DNA from: CAIXZV01 sp963697365
GTDB lineage: Bacteria; Chloroflexota; Limnocylindria; Limnocylindrales; CSP1-4
Assembly (NCBI GenBank): GCA_963697365.1
Contig: CAVONT010000003.1
Span: 1-64,000, forward strand
Length of the DNA: 64,000 nucleotides
Direction: 5' to 3'
The notes below the pieces were generated by a model, which had not been told where the DNA came from, did not search any database, and worked only from the letters and a program-made list of their open reading frames with translations. Below, piece after piece: positions 27,108-38,344 of this stretch (position 1 is the first letter of the stretch; each line of letters starts with the position of its first letter). Made by a program: the position numbers and the translations under genes.

Positions 27108-28036
27108 ACGAGCAGCATGTCCCGGTCGACGCCGGCCTGGTCCCGGTCGACGCCGGCCAGGCCCCGGTCGACGCGAACCTCGTCCCGCTCGCGCACCTCG
27201 CCCCCGCGATCACGAAGGCGTCCGTGAGCCGCCGCCGGTTCCTCGGCTTCGGGGTCACGGTGGGGGTGGCCGCCGCCTGTGCTGCTGCCGGTGCCCGGTT
27301 CTTCCCGGTCTTCGCCGAGGAGACGCCCGACACCACCCCGATCGTCCCCGTCTACGACGCCGCCCAGGCGAAGTGGACGTACGTGATCGACACCTCCATC
27401 TGCATCGGCTGCGGCCTCTGCGCCGTCGCCTGCAAGGAGGAGAACCACGTCCCCGAGGAGCCGATCTACAACCGGACCTGGATCGAGCGCCACGTCATCA
27501 CGACCGACGGCGAGCTGTACATCGACTCGCCCGATGGCGGCATCGACGGCTTCCCGCCCGAGTCGACCGCCCCGGGCGCGGCAGGCAAGCCTGTCGCGGA
27601 GGGCTACTTCGTCCCCCGGCTGTGCATGCAGTGCGCGAACTCCCCGTGCACCTCGGTGTGCCCGGTCGGCGCCACGTACACCACCCCCGAGGGCGTGATC
27701 CTCGTCGACGCCCGCCGGTGCATGGGCTGCGGCTACTGCATCGTGGCCTGCCCGTACGGCGCGCGCTACCTGACCCCGGCCGGCGATCACCCCGTCCCCA
27801 ACGACATGCCCGGTGTCGCCGACAAGTGCACCTGGTGCTACCACCGCGTCACCGAGGGCAAGAAGCCCGCGTGCGTGGAGGTCTGCCCCGTCGGCTCGCG
27901 CCAGTGGGGCGACGCCAACGACCCCGACGACCCGATCAACGTCGTGCTTGCCGAGCAGAACCCCCAGCTGCTCTGGCCCGAGTACGGCACGCAGCCGCGT
28001 GTGATGTACGTCGGCCCGGTGATCGAGGAGGCCTGA
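27104..28036 (+). CDS. Tat-exported 4Fe-4S ferredoxin-type protein (NrfC/PsrB-like)
   Basis: 310 residues. Twin-arginine signal SRRRFLGFGV at about residue 44 after an unusual repeated N-terminal stretch (VPVDAGLVPVDAGQAPVDAN). Cluster-binding motifs in order: CIGCGLCAVACKEEN, CMQCANSPCTSVCP, CMGCGYCIVACPYGARY and CTWCYHR...CVEVCP: four 4Fe-4S clusters as in NrfC, PsrB and DmsB. Passes electrons between NrfD and the cytochromes. Overlaps the hexaheme gene (ATGA) and precedes nrfD by 3 bases. Confidence 0.9.
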   Translation: MNEQHVPVDAGLVPVDAGQAPVDANLVPLAHLAPAITKASVSRRRFLGFGVTVGVAAACAAAGARFFPVFAEETPDTTPIVPVYDAAQAKWTYVIDTSICIGCGLCAVACKEENHVPEEPIYNRTWIERHVITTDGELYIDSPDGGIDGFPPESTAPGAAGKPVAEGYFVPRLCMQCANSPCTSVCPVGATYTTPEGVILVDARRCMGCGYCIVACPYGARYLTPAGDHPVPNDMPGVADKCTWCYHRVTEGKKPACVEVCPVGSRQWGDANDPDDPINVVLAEQNPQLLWPEYGTQPRVMYVGPVIEEA

Positions 28037-28039
28037 GCG

Positions 28040-29557
28040 ATGTACGCGCGCAGCAAGCCCCTCGCGGTCGGGATCCTGGGCTATGAGATCCCGCTCAACC
28101 CCAAGGCCCTGGCCCGCGGCGCCGTCGTGGAGTTCCGCTCGATGCCGATCGCCCTGCGGGCCTGGCTCGGCCTCCTGCTCGGGGTGCTCGCGATCTTCAC
28201 CGTGGCCTCCCTCGTCGCGCTCCCGCCCGGCTGGGAGGTCTTCGGCACCAGCCCCAGCTTCGAGTGGGGCCTCCTGATCATCGGCTACGTGTTCTTCGCG
28301 ATCATGACCAGCGGCCTGTGCCTCGCGGCCTCGCTGGGCACGGTCTTCGGCATCAAGCGCTTCCGGCCGTTCGAGAAGCGGCACGCGATCCTGGCGCTGC
28401 TGTCGCTCACGACCGCCTTCATCATCATCGCGCTGGACCTGCACTACCCGATCCGGATGGTCCTCGGCGCGGTCTTCGTCCCGTCACCCTCGTCGCCGAT
28501 GTGGTGGATGGGCGTGTTCTACGGCCTGTACCTGGTCGTGCTCCTCCTCGAGGTGTGGACGCTGTTCACCCCCCATCCCAAGATCCACCTCATCGCCTGT
28601 ACGGCCTGCGCGATCACGGCGGTGTTCGCGCCGACGACGCTCGGCGTGGTGTTCGGCTACATCGGCGCCAAGGGGTTCTGGACAGGGATCTGGACGCCCA
28701 TCCAGATGGTGGCGACGGCCGTGCTGCTGGGCACGGCGATCCTCGGCATCGTCTTCTACCTGGTCGACCGGCTCAAGCTGGACGACTGGGAGCGCGCAGC
28801 ACCCATCGCGCTGCCGTCCGTCCGGCTGCTCATGGTCATCGCCATCGCCGTCTCCACGGCGCTGCTGATCCGCCAGGTCGTGGCCGGGCTCGAGGGTGGT
28901 CTGCCGGGCCTCCGCGAGGCGACGCTGGCGTGGATCGCCGGGCCGCTGGCGGTGGGCTTCTGGGCCCGCTTCCTGGTCGGCCTCGTGATCCCCGCGATCC
29001 TGCTGCTGCTCCCGGTGGCGCGCAGGCCGGGGGTCATCTTCGGAGTCGCGATCATGATCCTCGTGGGCGTGTTCCTGGACCGCTACCTGTTCGTCGTGGC
29101 TGGCCAGATCTACCCGATGACCTCGCTGTCGGGAACCGTTGCCCAGCCCTACGCCGAGTACACGCCGTCGTGGGTGGAGATCGCGATCATGGTCGGCGGC
29201 GGGGCATTCATGGCCTTCATGTACACGCTCGCCGAGCGATACCTCGACATGGGGCACAGCGGCAAGCACATGTTCTGGCCCTGGCCGTGGATCAAGGACC
29301 AGGACATGGACGACGTCCACGAGCATGGGCACTTCCACGAGCACGAGCACGAGCACAAGCACGCGGAAGCCGAGGAGACACCCGCGCTGGAGCCCGCGGC
29401 GGCCGCTGCGGCCGCGGTCATCACGACGCCGGCGGCGGCCACGGCACCGGGCTCGACTGCAGCGCCGGCGTCGGGCTCGGCTGCGGCCACGACACCGGGC
29501 TCGGCTGCGGCCACGACACCGGGCTCGGCTGCGGCGATCGCGGGGGCCGATCGGTGA
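28040..29557 (+). CDS. NrfD/PsrC-type polytopic quinone-interacting membrane subunit
   Basis: 505 residues, about ten membrane helices (for example LLIIGYVFFAIMTSGLCLAA and IILVGVFLDRYLFVVAGQIY). NrfD/PsrC family: oxidises or reduces menaquinone or quinone and pairs with the iron-sulfur subunit. Long C-terminal cytoplasmic or periplasmic tail with a His-rich stretch (HEHGHFHEHEHEHKHAEAEE), likely metal-binding, then Ala/Thr/Pro repeats (SAAATTPG units). The tail is not part of the family norm. Intact frame; GTGA overlap with the last cytochrome gene. Confidence 0.88.
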   Translation: MYARSKPLAVGILGYEIPLNPKALARGAVVEFRSMPIALRAWLGLLLGVLAIFTVASLVALPPGWEVFGTSPSFEWGLLIIGYVFFAIMTSGLCLAASLGTVFGIKRFRPFEKRHAILALLSLTTAFIIIALDLHYPIRMVLGAVFVPSPSSPMWWMGVFYGLYLVVLLLEVWTLFTPHPKIHLIACTACAITAVFAPTTLGVVFGYIGAKGFWTGIWTPIQMVATAVLLGTAILGIVFYLVDRLKLDDWERAAPIALPSVRLLMVIAIAVSTALLIRQVVAGLEGGLPGLREATLAWIAGPLAVGFWARFLVGLVIPAILLLLPVARRPGVIFGVAIMILVGVFLDRYLFVVAGQIYPMTSLSGTVAQPYAEYTPSWVEIAIMVGGGAFMAFMYTLAERYLDMGHSGKHMFWPWPWIKDQDMDDVHEHGHFHEHEHEHKHAEAEETPALEPAAAAAAAVITTPAAATAPGSTAAPASGSAAATTPGSAAATTPGSAAAIAGADR

Positions 29558-30265
29558 TCGCAAAGTGGGCGTTCCGTGCCACCGCGGTGCTGCTCACGGT
29601 TGGCATTGTCGCCCTGGCGGGGTTCCTGGTCCTGGTCGCGGTCCCCGACATCGCCGGCCAGACCGCGCTCGTCCCCACCCCGACGCCGGAGCCGACGGCC
29701 TCGCCGAAGTCCGCCATGGGCCTCTCGCCCGTCGGCATCGAGATGCCCTCCGACGCCAACTGCGACGGCTGCCACGTGACCTCCACGGGCCTCGTCGGAA
29801 CGAGGCAGATCCCGCCGATGGCGCACCCGCTGGCCGGCTGGCGCAACTGCACCGCGTGTCACTCGCTGGGCAGCCTTGTCACCACGGCACCCGGCCACTC
29901 GAGCCTGCACAAGGACGAGTGCCTGATCTGCCACCAGACGCAGGTCACGGCCGGAACCGCCAGCCAGCCGCCGCTGCGGCCCGAGCACATGGGCGAGGGT
30001 GGCGAGCGAGTGCACCTCGTGCCACGGCGTCGACGAGCACGCCCCGATGCCGGAGTCGATGGAAGGCCGCGGTGGCAACTGCTGGATCTGCCACAACGGC
30101 GAGGAGTTCACGTACCTGTTCGAGCAGGAGTCACCGGGCACCGAGGAGGAGTCGGACGAGTCCGAGGAGTCGGAGGAAGCGACGCCCGGCCCGTCGACTG
30201 GGACCGGCTCCACGGTCAGCGACGGCCCGCTCTACGCCCTGGAGGGCTCCGCCGCCCTCCCGTGA
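29554..30265 (+). CDS. Membrane-anchored pentaheme c-type cytochrome, frameshifted
   Basis: About 237 residues from GTG 29554 (overlap with nrfD). One N-terminal anchor (VLLTVGIVALAGFLVLVAVP), a Pro/Thr linker, then five heme sites: CDGCH, CTACH, CLICH and, after a break near 30000 in another frame, CTSCH and CWICH. The end is acidic and Ser-rich (EESDESEESEEATPGPSTGT). Last gene of the operon. Removing one base near 30000 joins HMGEG to ASECTSCHGVDEHAPMP. Confidence 0.84.
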
Positions 30266-30270
30266 TGGGT

Positions 30271-30288
30271 CCGGCCACGCGTGGCCGG
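30271..30288. other. Perfect 18-bp palindrome after the cytochrome operon
   Basis: CCGGCCACG followed by its exact inverse complement, six bases past the stop of the pentaheme gene. No T-run follows, so it may be a terminator of the GC-rich type or a protein site. The remaining gap to 30508 shows nothing else except a tRNA-like T-arm fragment, discussed under rejected items. Confidence 0.45.
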
Positions 30289-30508
30289 CCGACGGCAGGT
30301 TCAGCCGGCGGGAATGATCCCCACAGGCCTCGTGAGTCACCTGTGGTTCGTGCTGGGCCGGACCGTGCAGGGGTCGAGCACCGAAGTCGAGCCTGGCCGT
30401 GCAACACGTGCGGGGCCAGCGCGGATTTGAACCGCACGTGCGTCAATCGCCGACTGCGGGCCCGAGCTGCGCGAGGACGACGATGGGACCGCCGGGCCCG
30501 CTCGGAGT

Positions 30509-31748
30509 TCAGGCGCGGCCTTTCACCATGTCGATCAGCCGCCCGACGACCCGCTCCCCGTCCGCGCGGAGCCCGTTGTGCGCGTACTCGTTGGTGATCC
30601 AGGGCTTCAGGCCGCGCACCAGGGCCGCGGTCTCCTCGGCGAAGACCCGCTCAACGTACACGTCGTCGACGTAGATCGTCGCGGCCACCGGGACCTCGTT
30701 GCGCGCCAGGCGGTCCGCGTCGAACAGCTTCGGCCACGGGTGCTCGGCCAGCAGATGCGCGGCCTCGCGGTGCGGCCGCAGGCCCCCGAAGTCCTCCCAC
30801 ATCGACGGGAACACGTGCTCCGCGACGAACAGGTCGTCGGCGACCACCTCGTCGGGGAGCAGCCGGGCCGCCGACCAGCGCGTCGGCACCCCGTCCGCGT
30901 AGGAGGACTCGTGGAGGGTCGCGTAGATCGGGTTGCGCTCCCAGCCGGGGGCGCGCTCGATGTCGTACAGGAAGCCGTTGGACCCGAATGGCAGCTCCAG
31001 CACGTGGTGCAGGTGCTCGAACCCCGCCGAATCGCCGAGCCACATGCCCAGGCCCCGGAACCGCGTCTCGGTGAGGCGGTCGCCGCCGGGCAGCCGCACG
31101 TCCTCGTCCCGCAGCCGCCGGAAGATCTCCCGGACCCGCGCCCGGTCACCGGGGTAGCGGGCGAAGTAGCGCCGGTTCGCCTCGATGACCCGCACGTAGG
31201 TCGCAGCGTAGATGTCGTCCACCGGCCGCCCCACCGGGGAGAGGCCGCCCGTGATCAGCGCCGCCGCCAGCCCCTCGGGTGCGAACGAGAGGTACGTGAG
31301 CGAGGTGAACCCGCCGAACGACTGCCCCAGCACGGTCCACGGCGCTCGAGCCCAGCTCCGCCCGGATCGCCTCGCAGTCGCGCACGATGGCATCGGCCCG
31401 GAACAGGGTCAGGTAGGCGGCCTGGTCGGCGGCCGTCTCGCCGGGAATCACCGCGCCAACCGGCGTCGAGCGCCCCGTCCCCCGCTGGTCCAGCAGGAGC
31501 ACCCGGTACTCGGTCAGCGCCCGGCGCATCCAGCCCGACGGCGGCGAGGTGGGCCGGGCCGCCTCGAAGCCCGGGCCGCCCTGGAGGAACACCAGGTACG
31601 GCCGGTCGAGCCCGTCGGGGGCGGCAACCTCGCGGGTGAACACGGTGATGGTGGCGCCGTCGGGGACGGCATGGTCGAGGGGAACGGTGTGCTCGCGCTC
31701 GGTGAGGACGGCGCCGGGCACCCGGTAGGTCACTTCGGACGGGGACAT
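30509..31748 (-). CDS. Proline iminopeptidase-like alpha/beta hydrolase, frameshifted
   Basis: About 412 residues from ATG 31748. Peptidase S33 pattern: VFLQGGPGFEAARP (oxyanion region), LLLDQRGTGRSTPV, and the nucleophile in VLGQSFGGFTSLTYL. The catalytic His would be in ITNEYAHNGLRADGE near the end. A frame break near 31345 separates EAIRAELGSSA from WTVLGQSFGG. Would release N-terminal proline or other residues from peptides in the cytoplasm. Follows the aldo-keto reductase by 16 bases, so the two form a transcript. Confidence 0.82.
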
Positions 31749-31764
31749 GGGCGGCTTCGACCTC

Positions 31765-32749
31765 CTACCAGCGCTGGTGCACGAGCGGCTTGATCCGCGC
31801 CTCGTAGAGTTCCCAGACCCGCTCCATGGTCGCGGGCGGCAGGGGCGCGAGCGAGGCCGCCGCGGCGTTCGCGCGTGCCTGCTCGGGGGACTTCGCACCG
31901 GGGATCGCCGCCGTGATGCCCTCGTGCTGGAGGATCCAGCGCAGCGCCACCTGGGCCAGGGTCGCGCCCTCGGGCACCAGCGCCCGAAGCTCCTCGACCA
32001 CCTCGAGGCCGGTCGCGTAGTCCACGCCCGAGAACGTCTCGCCGCGGTCGAAGGAGGCACCCTCGCGGTTGTACAGCCGGTGGTCGTCGGCGGCGAACGC
32101 GGTCGCGGCGCTCATCCGCCCGGTGAGCATCCCGGACGCGAGCGGCACCCTGGCCAGGACGCCCACGTCATGCCGGGCGGCCTCGGCGAGGAAGTGGTCG
32201 GCGGGCCGCTGGCGGAACATGTTGAAGATGATCTGCACCGAGGCGACACCCGGGAACTCGATCGCCTTGAGGGCCTCCTCCACCTTCTCGACCGAGACGC
32301 CGTAGTGCCGCGATCACCCGGTCCGCGACGAGGTCGTCGAGGGCGGCGAACACCTCGGGCATGTAGTAGGCCTGCGTCGGCGGGCAGTGGAGCTGGACCA
32401 GGTCGATGGTCTCGACGCCCAGGTTGTCACGCGACCGGTCCAGCCAGGCGCGGAACTGCTCCGGCGTGTACAGGGCAACGTCCAGCGGCGCCCGGCGAAC
32501 CATCTTGGTGGCGACGAAGAACGACTCGCCGGCCCGCTCGCGCAGGAACTGCCCGATCAGGCGCTCGGACCGCCCGTCACCGTAGACGTCGGCGGTGTCG
32601 ATGAGCGTCACGCCGGCGTCGGCCGCGGCGTGCAGGGCCGCGAGGCTCGTGGCGTCGTCCACGTCCCCCCAGTCCGCCCCGATCGCCCATGCGCCGAAGC
32701 CGATGACGCTCACGTCGCGCCCGGTCTTGCCGAGCCTGCGGTACTCCAT
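31765..32749 (-). CDS. Aldo/keto reductase, frameshifted
   Basis: About 327 residues from ATG 32749 (AAGGAGG upstream). NADPH-dependent (beta/alpha)8 oxidoreductase. Tetrad visible: Asp and Tyr in DTADVYGDGRSERLI, Lys in FFVATKMVRR, His in LVQLHCPP. The frame breaks near 32305, between LVADRVI and HYGVSVEKVEEALKAIEFPG. Late motifs FNMFRQRP, GMLTGRMSA and LRWILQHEGITAAIPGAKSP. The substrate is unknown. Confidence 0.84.
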
Positions 32750-33074
32750 GACGATCCTCCTTGGTGTCGCCACCAGCCTATCGCCCGCGAGGCCGCCCGC
32801 GCGGGGTGTCACGGCGGCGCGGCGAACGGGAGTCCCGACGGCCCCAAATCGGCGGGCCATTGGACTCTCCGTGACCGTGGCGCTACTCGCGCAACGTCAC
32901 GCGCAACGCGATAGCCCCCGAATCCACCCGGCAGACACGTGCGCGGATGGTCACAATGCGCGCAACGCCTGCCTCAAGTCCGACGCGCCGGAGGGACGCC
33001 CGGGCGACGTGGGGGCGCCGATCGTGGCCATAGGCCGGCCAAGGAGCCGGCCACAGCGGACCTGGAGGGAGCGC
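32750..33074. other. Intergenic region upstream of the NCS1 permease
   Basis: 325 bp divergent region between the aldo-keto reductase and the NCS1 permease. No gene. It holds GCGCAACG direct repeats (separate entry) and a GC-rich inverted repeat (gtggcc at 33024-33029 with ggccac at 33048-33053) just before the ribosome-binding site GGAGGG at 33064-33069. Confidence 0.5.
32889..32967. promoter_or_regulatory. Three GCGCAACG direct repeats before the permease
   Basis: GCGCAACG at 32889-32896, 32901-32908 and 32960-32967. The first two are 12 bases apart, close to one helical turn. The same core occurs as a palindrome at 25130. A shared regulator is possible. Confidence 0.4.
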
Positions 33075-34637
<1,563 letters not shown>

Positions 34638-34651
34638 GTCTCCCGCACGTC

Positions 34652-34684
34652 GAAGCCCCGTCGCACAGCGCGGCGGGGCTTCTT
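34652..34684. terminator. Intrinsic terminator between convergent genes
   Basis: Stem gaagccccgtcgc with gcggcggggcttc (13 bp, one G-U) and a 5-base loop, ending in TTCTTC on the plus strand. Ends the permease gene and, by symmetry, the ArsB/NhaD gene. Confidence 0.82.
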
Positions 34685-34718
34685 CATGTCCGGCGCAAGG
34701 TCGCCTTGGGACGTGGCC

Positions 34719-36047
34719 TCAGGCCAGGTAGCGCACCCAGAGGTAGGCGGTCGAGATCACCATCGACATGAGGACCGTGACCGACCCGTACTTGAAGAAC
34801 TGGCCGAAGGTGATCGGGTGGCCGGCCTGGCGTGACACGTTGGAGACCACCACGTTTGCCGACGCGCCCACGATCGTGAGGTTGCCGCCCAGGCATGCCC
34901 CGAGAGCCAGCGCCCACCACAGCGGCTCCGCGTTGACCCCGCTCGCCGCGAAGGCCTGGACGACCGGGATCGCGGTGGCCGTGTACGGGATGTTGTCAAC
35001 GATGGCGGACACACCCGCGGAGAACCACAGCAGGGCGATCGTCGCGACGTCGGCCCGCCCCCCGCTGATCTCGATCAGCGACTCCGCGAGCCCCGCGATG
35101 ATCCCGGTCGTCACCAGGCCCTCGACCATCATGAACAGGCCGATGAAGAAGAAGAGCGTGCTCCACTCGATCTCCTTGAGGGCGTGCCGCGGCTCGACGC
35201 CGGAGACCAGCAGCATCGCCATCGCCCCCAGCAGGGCGATCGTCGCGGGTTCGACGCCCAGCGCGCCGTGGGCAAGGAAGCCGACGATCGTCGCCCCGGT
35301 CACGATGAGCGCCCGGATGAGCAGGCCGCGATCCTTGATCGCGTCCTCCTCGGTCGCCTCGAGGGCGGCGGTGCGACGTTCGCTGGGCACCTGGAGGTGG
35401 CCCTTGAACGTCAGCCACATGATCCCCAGGAACACGGCCATGATGATGACGACCACGGGTGCCAGGTTGGCGAGGAACGCCCCGAACCCCAGGCCTGCCG
35501 CGGACCCGATCATGATGTTGGGCGGGTCGCCGATCAGGGTGGCCGTCCCACCGATGTTGGAGCTCAGGATCGCCGCCACGAGGTAGGGCATCGGCGACAC
35601 GCCCAGGCGCTTCGACACCGAGAGCATCACCGGGGTGACCAGCACGACCGTGGTGACGTTGTCGAGGAACGCCGACAGCACGGCGGTCACCAGCGAGAGG
35701 ATCATGAGCAGGGCGATCGGGCGGCCCTGCGACAGGGTCACCGAGCGGATCGCGATCCACTCGAAGAAGCCGGTCTTCACCAGCACCGACGCGATGACCA
35801 TCATCCCGGCCAGCAGGAAGATCACATCGAGGTCGATGGCCGCGAAGGCCTCCTGCTCGTCCAGCACGCCGAGCGCCACCAGCATCAGGCCCGCGATGAC
35901 CGCCGTGATGGTGCGGTCCGGCTTCTCGATGGCGATGAGGATGTACGCGCCGAGGAAGACGATCCCCGCGATCCAGGCTTCGGGGATCACTGCGGCATCA
36001 CGGCACGGCAGGATCCGCGCTTGGGTCGCTCCCTCTCCTCCATGCAC
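34719..36047 (-). CDS. ArsB/NhaD-family ion transporter
   Basis: Up to 442 residues, about eleven membrane helices, intact. Ion transporter superfamily pattern: FLLAGMMVIASVLVKTGFFE, AFLDNVTTVVLVTPVMLSVS, SSNIGGTATLIGDPPNIMIG and, in the second half, VSAIVDNIPYTATAIPVVQA and CLGGNLTIVGASANVVVSNV. The two NxGGxxT/GDPPN repeats are the family hallmark. Could export arsenite or exchange Na+/H+; no ars genes nearby, so a cation or organic anion role is as likely. The start is uncertain: ATG 36047 is followed at once by a strong GGAGGAG, and GTG 35990 is a sensible alternative. Confidence 0.82.
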   Translation of the reverse strand: MHGGEGATQARILPCRDAAVIPEAWIAGIVFLGAYILIAIEKPDRTITAVIAGLMLVALGVLDEQEAFAAIDLDVIFLLAGMMVIASVLVKTGFFEWIAIRSVTLSQGRPIALLMILSLVTAVLSAFLDNVTTVVLVTPVMLSVSKRLGVSPMPYLVAAILSSNIGGTATLIGDPPNIMIGSAAGLGFGAFLANLAPVVVIIMAVFLGIMWLTFKGHLQVPSERRTAALEATEEDAIKDRGLLIRALIVTGATIVGFLAHGALGVEPATIALLGAMAMLLVSGVEPRHALKEIEWSTLFFFIGLFMMVEGLVTTGIIAGLAESLIEISGGRADVATIALLWFSAGVSAIVDNIPYTATAIPVVQAFAASGVNAEPLWWALALGACLGGNLTIVGASANVVVSNVSRQAGHPITFGQFFKYGSVTVLMSMVISTAYLWVRYLA

Positions 36048-36108
36048 GGATTATGGGGGGACGACCTGGTCCCGGTCGGGCGTTCCGGCCCCTTCGAGTG
36101 GGCCGCTC

Positions 36109-37731
36109 CTACCGACCCAGCCGCCATTGCCAGCGGCGGGCCGCCTGGAGCCTCGATTGCAGCTGGCCCTCGGTCGCCTCGGTCACCCTCCGGATCCCTG
36201 CCAGCCGGTTCAACTCGAGATTGACGGCAGCGAACGTCAGGCCCGACACGCGCGCGATGTCCTTGGCCGCCTCGGCGTTGGCGGCCCGCAGGCGGTCCTT
36301 CGCCTCGCGGCGGGTGAGACCCGTGCCATCCATCGGCAGCGCTGCGAGCGGTGGCGGCGGGCCGAGTTCGAAGTCGATGGAGGCGTCGGCGCCGTCGGCC
36401 CAGTCGTCGGGGAGCGCCTCGTTCCAGGGGGCGGCCGCAGCAGCCTCACCCGTGGCCACCGCGGAGAGCGCCGCGAACAGGGAGAGCTGGTCGCCCGTCA
36501 TCGGCTGGTCGTCCGGCCCCTGCTCCTGGGGCAGCGTGTCGTCGTCCTCGCCGCGGGCCTTCTTGCGCAGCGAGTGACGGCGCGCCTCGGCGATCTCGGC
36601 CGCCCGGATGCGCAGGCGGAGGTCGTCGGGGATGAACAGCCACGCGCGCTGGTCGCGGATGCCCGGCACCCAGCGCACGAAGCGGCCCACCGCCTGCCTG
36701 AAGAAGAGGTCCGTGGTGACCGTCGTGGCGTAGACGCCCACGCGCAGCCGCGGGATGTCCACGCCTTCGCTGACCATGCGGACGGCCACCAGCCACGGGT
36801 CCGAGGACGAGGCGAACTTCGTGATCTTCGCCGAGGCCTCCGGGTCGTCGCTGGTCACGATCTCGGCGGGCCGGCCGATCTCCTTGCGCAGCAGGTGGGC
36901 GATGCCGCGGGCGTGGTCCTGGTCCATCGCGATCACGAGGCCGCCGGCGTCCGGCTGGTGGCGGCGGACGTCGTCAAGGCGGGCGACGGCGTCGCGCATG
37001 ACGGTGGGCAGCCACTCCCCGTCGATGGAGAGGGCGGTCCTCAGGCGCTGGTTCGCGAGCTGGTTCGCGAGCGGGTCGTCGAAGCTGGCCTGGTGCACGG
37101 CCCCGTCGGGCGCGCTCCACTCCATCTCCCCGCCGACCCGCGGGAAGTAGACCGGGCGCACGACGCGGCCGTCGCGCAGGGCATCGCCGTATCCGTACTC
37201 GTAGTCCGGGACGGCCTCGTCCTGCTCGTAGCGGACGAACGGGATGGCCCGGGTATCCGAGCGGAAGGGCGTGCCCGAGAGGCACAGGCGCCGGGCGCTC
37301 TCGCCGAAGGCCTCGCGGACGGCGTCGCCCCAAGCCTGCTCGTCGCCCGCGTGGTGGACCTCGTCGAGCACGACGTAGGCGCCACGGGCAAGCGTGCGCA
37401 GCTCCCGGGCCGACATCGCGACCTGCTGGTAGCTCGTGACGACGCCGTGCATGTCCGGGGGCATCGTGCCGTCGGCGGGGGTCCAGGCCGGGTCAAGGTG
37501 GAGGCCCAGCTTCGTGGCGGCGGCCGCCCACTGGACCTTGAGATGGGCCGTGGGCGCGACGATCACGACGCGGGCCGGCTTCTCGGCGAGGACGGTCCGC
37601 AGGGCCGCCAGGGCGAACGTCGTCTTGCCGGCACCGGGGGTGGCGACGGCGAGGAACTCGGGGCGGCGGGTCGCGGCGTACCGCGCGAGCGCGGCGTGCT
37701 GCCATGGACGGAGACGGACGCTGCGGGACAT
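36109..37731 (-). CDS. Superfamily II DEAD/DEAH-box helicase
   Basis: 540 residues, intact. Walker A (FLAVATPGAGKTTFALAALR), DEAH-type motif II (YVVLDEVHHAGDEQA), motif III (CLSGTPFRSDT), motif IV/V region (EIVTSDDPEASAKI, MVSEGVDIPRLRVGVY) and motif VI (FFRQAVGRFVRW). This is the ResIII/UvrB-like type common in stand-alone restriction-type or repair helicases; the C terminus (about 130 residues) is acidic and of unknown role. No methylase or nuclease gene next to it, so a restriction system is not supported. Cytoplasmic. Confidence 0.85.
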   Translation of the reverse strand: MSRSVRLRPWQHAALARYAATRRPEFLAVATPGAGKTTFALAALRTVLAEKPARVVIVAPTAHLKVQWAAAATKLGLHLDPAWTPADGTMPPDMHGVVTSYQQVAMSARELRTLARGAYVVLDEVHHAGDEQAWGDAVREAFGESARRLCLSGTPFRSDTRAIPFVRYEQDEAVPDYEYGYGDALRDGRVVRPVYFPRVGGEMEWSAPDGAVHQASFDDPLANQLANQRLRTALSIDGEWLPTVMRDAVARLDDVRRHQPDAGGLVIAMDQDHARGIAHLLRKEIGRPAEIVTSDDPEASAKITKFASSSDPWLVAVRMVSEGVDIPRLRVGVYATTVTTDLFFRQAVGRFVRWVPGIRDQRAWLFIPDDLRLRIRAAEIAEARRHSLRKKARGEDDDTLPQEQGPDDQPMTGDQLSLFAALSAVATGEAAAAAPWNEALPDDWADGADASIDFELGPPPPLAALPMDGTGLTRREAKDRLRAANAEAAKDIARVSGLTFAAVNLELNRLAGIRRVTEATEGQLQSRLQAARRWQWRLGR

Positions 37732-37900
37732 GCCACCTGTCTTGGGAGATTGCCTGCCATCTCGGACGGGCGCGCCGGGACCGACCGGACGACGCGGTCC
37801 GGGGCCTCGTGGCGGGGTCCTCAGTGTCGCACACGAACAGGCTTCACGACCCCGGCCGGGGAGGGCATGATTGCGACCACAGCAAGGGAGCGACCCACAG

Positions 37901-38344
37901 ATGTTCGGCATCGGCACGAAGCGCGACTGGATCGCGATGATCCTCATCCTGTTCGCGGTCCCGTTGAGCGTGTTCGGCGGCACGAACATCGCCTGCGTCG
38001 GCCAGGGCCTGTCGCAGGACTGCTCGTACGTTGGCTTGCTCCTCTCGCCGCTGCTGCTGATCGTCGCAGGCGTCGCCGCCGGGCTCATCACGAGCGGCTG
38101 GACGGGCCTGTTTGTCGTCGGCACCGGCCAGATCGCCGGCCAGGTGGTCATCGTCGTGATGGCCTATCTGGCTGGGCGCCCCGACGCCGTGGTGATCGAC
38201 TGGTTCTCCGCGATCACGGCCACGGTGTTCTTCGGCGCTCCCATCGCCATCGGCTACGCGCTGGCCCGGGGAGCGTCGTTCCTCGTCGACCGGCGTAGGG
38301 CGGCGGCGGCGGCGGCTGCAGCGAAGGACGCCCCGGAGGCCTGA
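37901..38344 (+). CDS. Small polytopic membrane protein
   Basis: 147 residues, four membrane helices (WIAMILILFAVPLSVFGGTN, LLLSPLLLIVAGVAAGLITS, LFVVGTGQIAGQVVIVVMAY, VFFGAPIAIGYALARGASFL), with an Ala-rich cytoplasmic tail. Two Cys (NIACVGQG and DCSY) may form a disulfide in the first outer loop. ATG 37901 with AAGGGAG upstream. No family recognised. Confidence 0.7.
   Translation: MFGIGTKRDWIAMILILFAVPLSVFGGTNIACVGQGLSQDCSYVGLLLSPLLLIVAGVAAGLITSGWTGLFVVGTGQIAGQVVIVVMAYLAGRPDAVVIDWFSAITATVFFGAPIAIGYALARGASFLVDRRRAAAAAAAAKDAPEA

Noticed and set aside
30413..30500. tRNA-like fragment: T-arm (ggatttgaacc on the plus strand) with possible acceptor pairing on the minus strand
   Set aside because: Only the T-arm is good. 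The acceptor pairing is imperfect, no D-arm fits, and the anticodon loop GGCGATT lacks the usual flanking bases. No encoded CCA.
33000..33074. Possible riboswitch before the NCS1 permease
   Set aside because: GC-rich inverted repeats are present, but no guanidine, purine or THF-type conserved core could be recognised.
36109..37731. Defence or restriction system around the SF2 helicase
   Set aside because: No methyltransferase, nuclease or other defence gene next to it; the neighbours are a permease and a small membrane protein.
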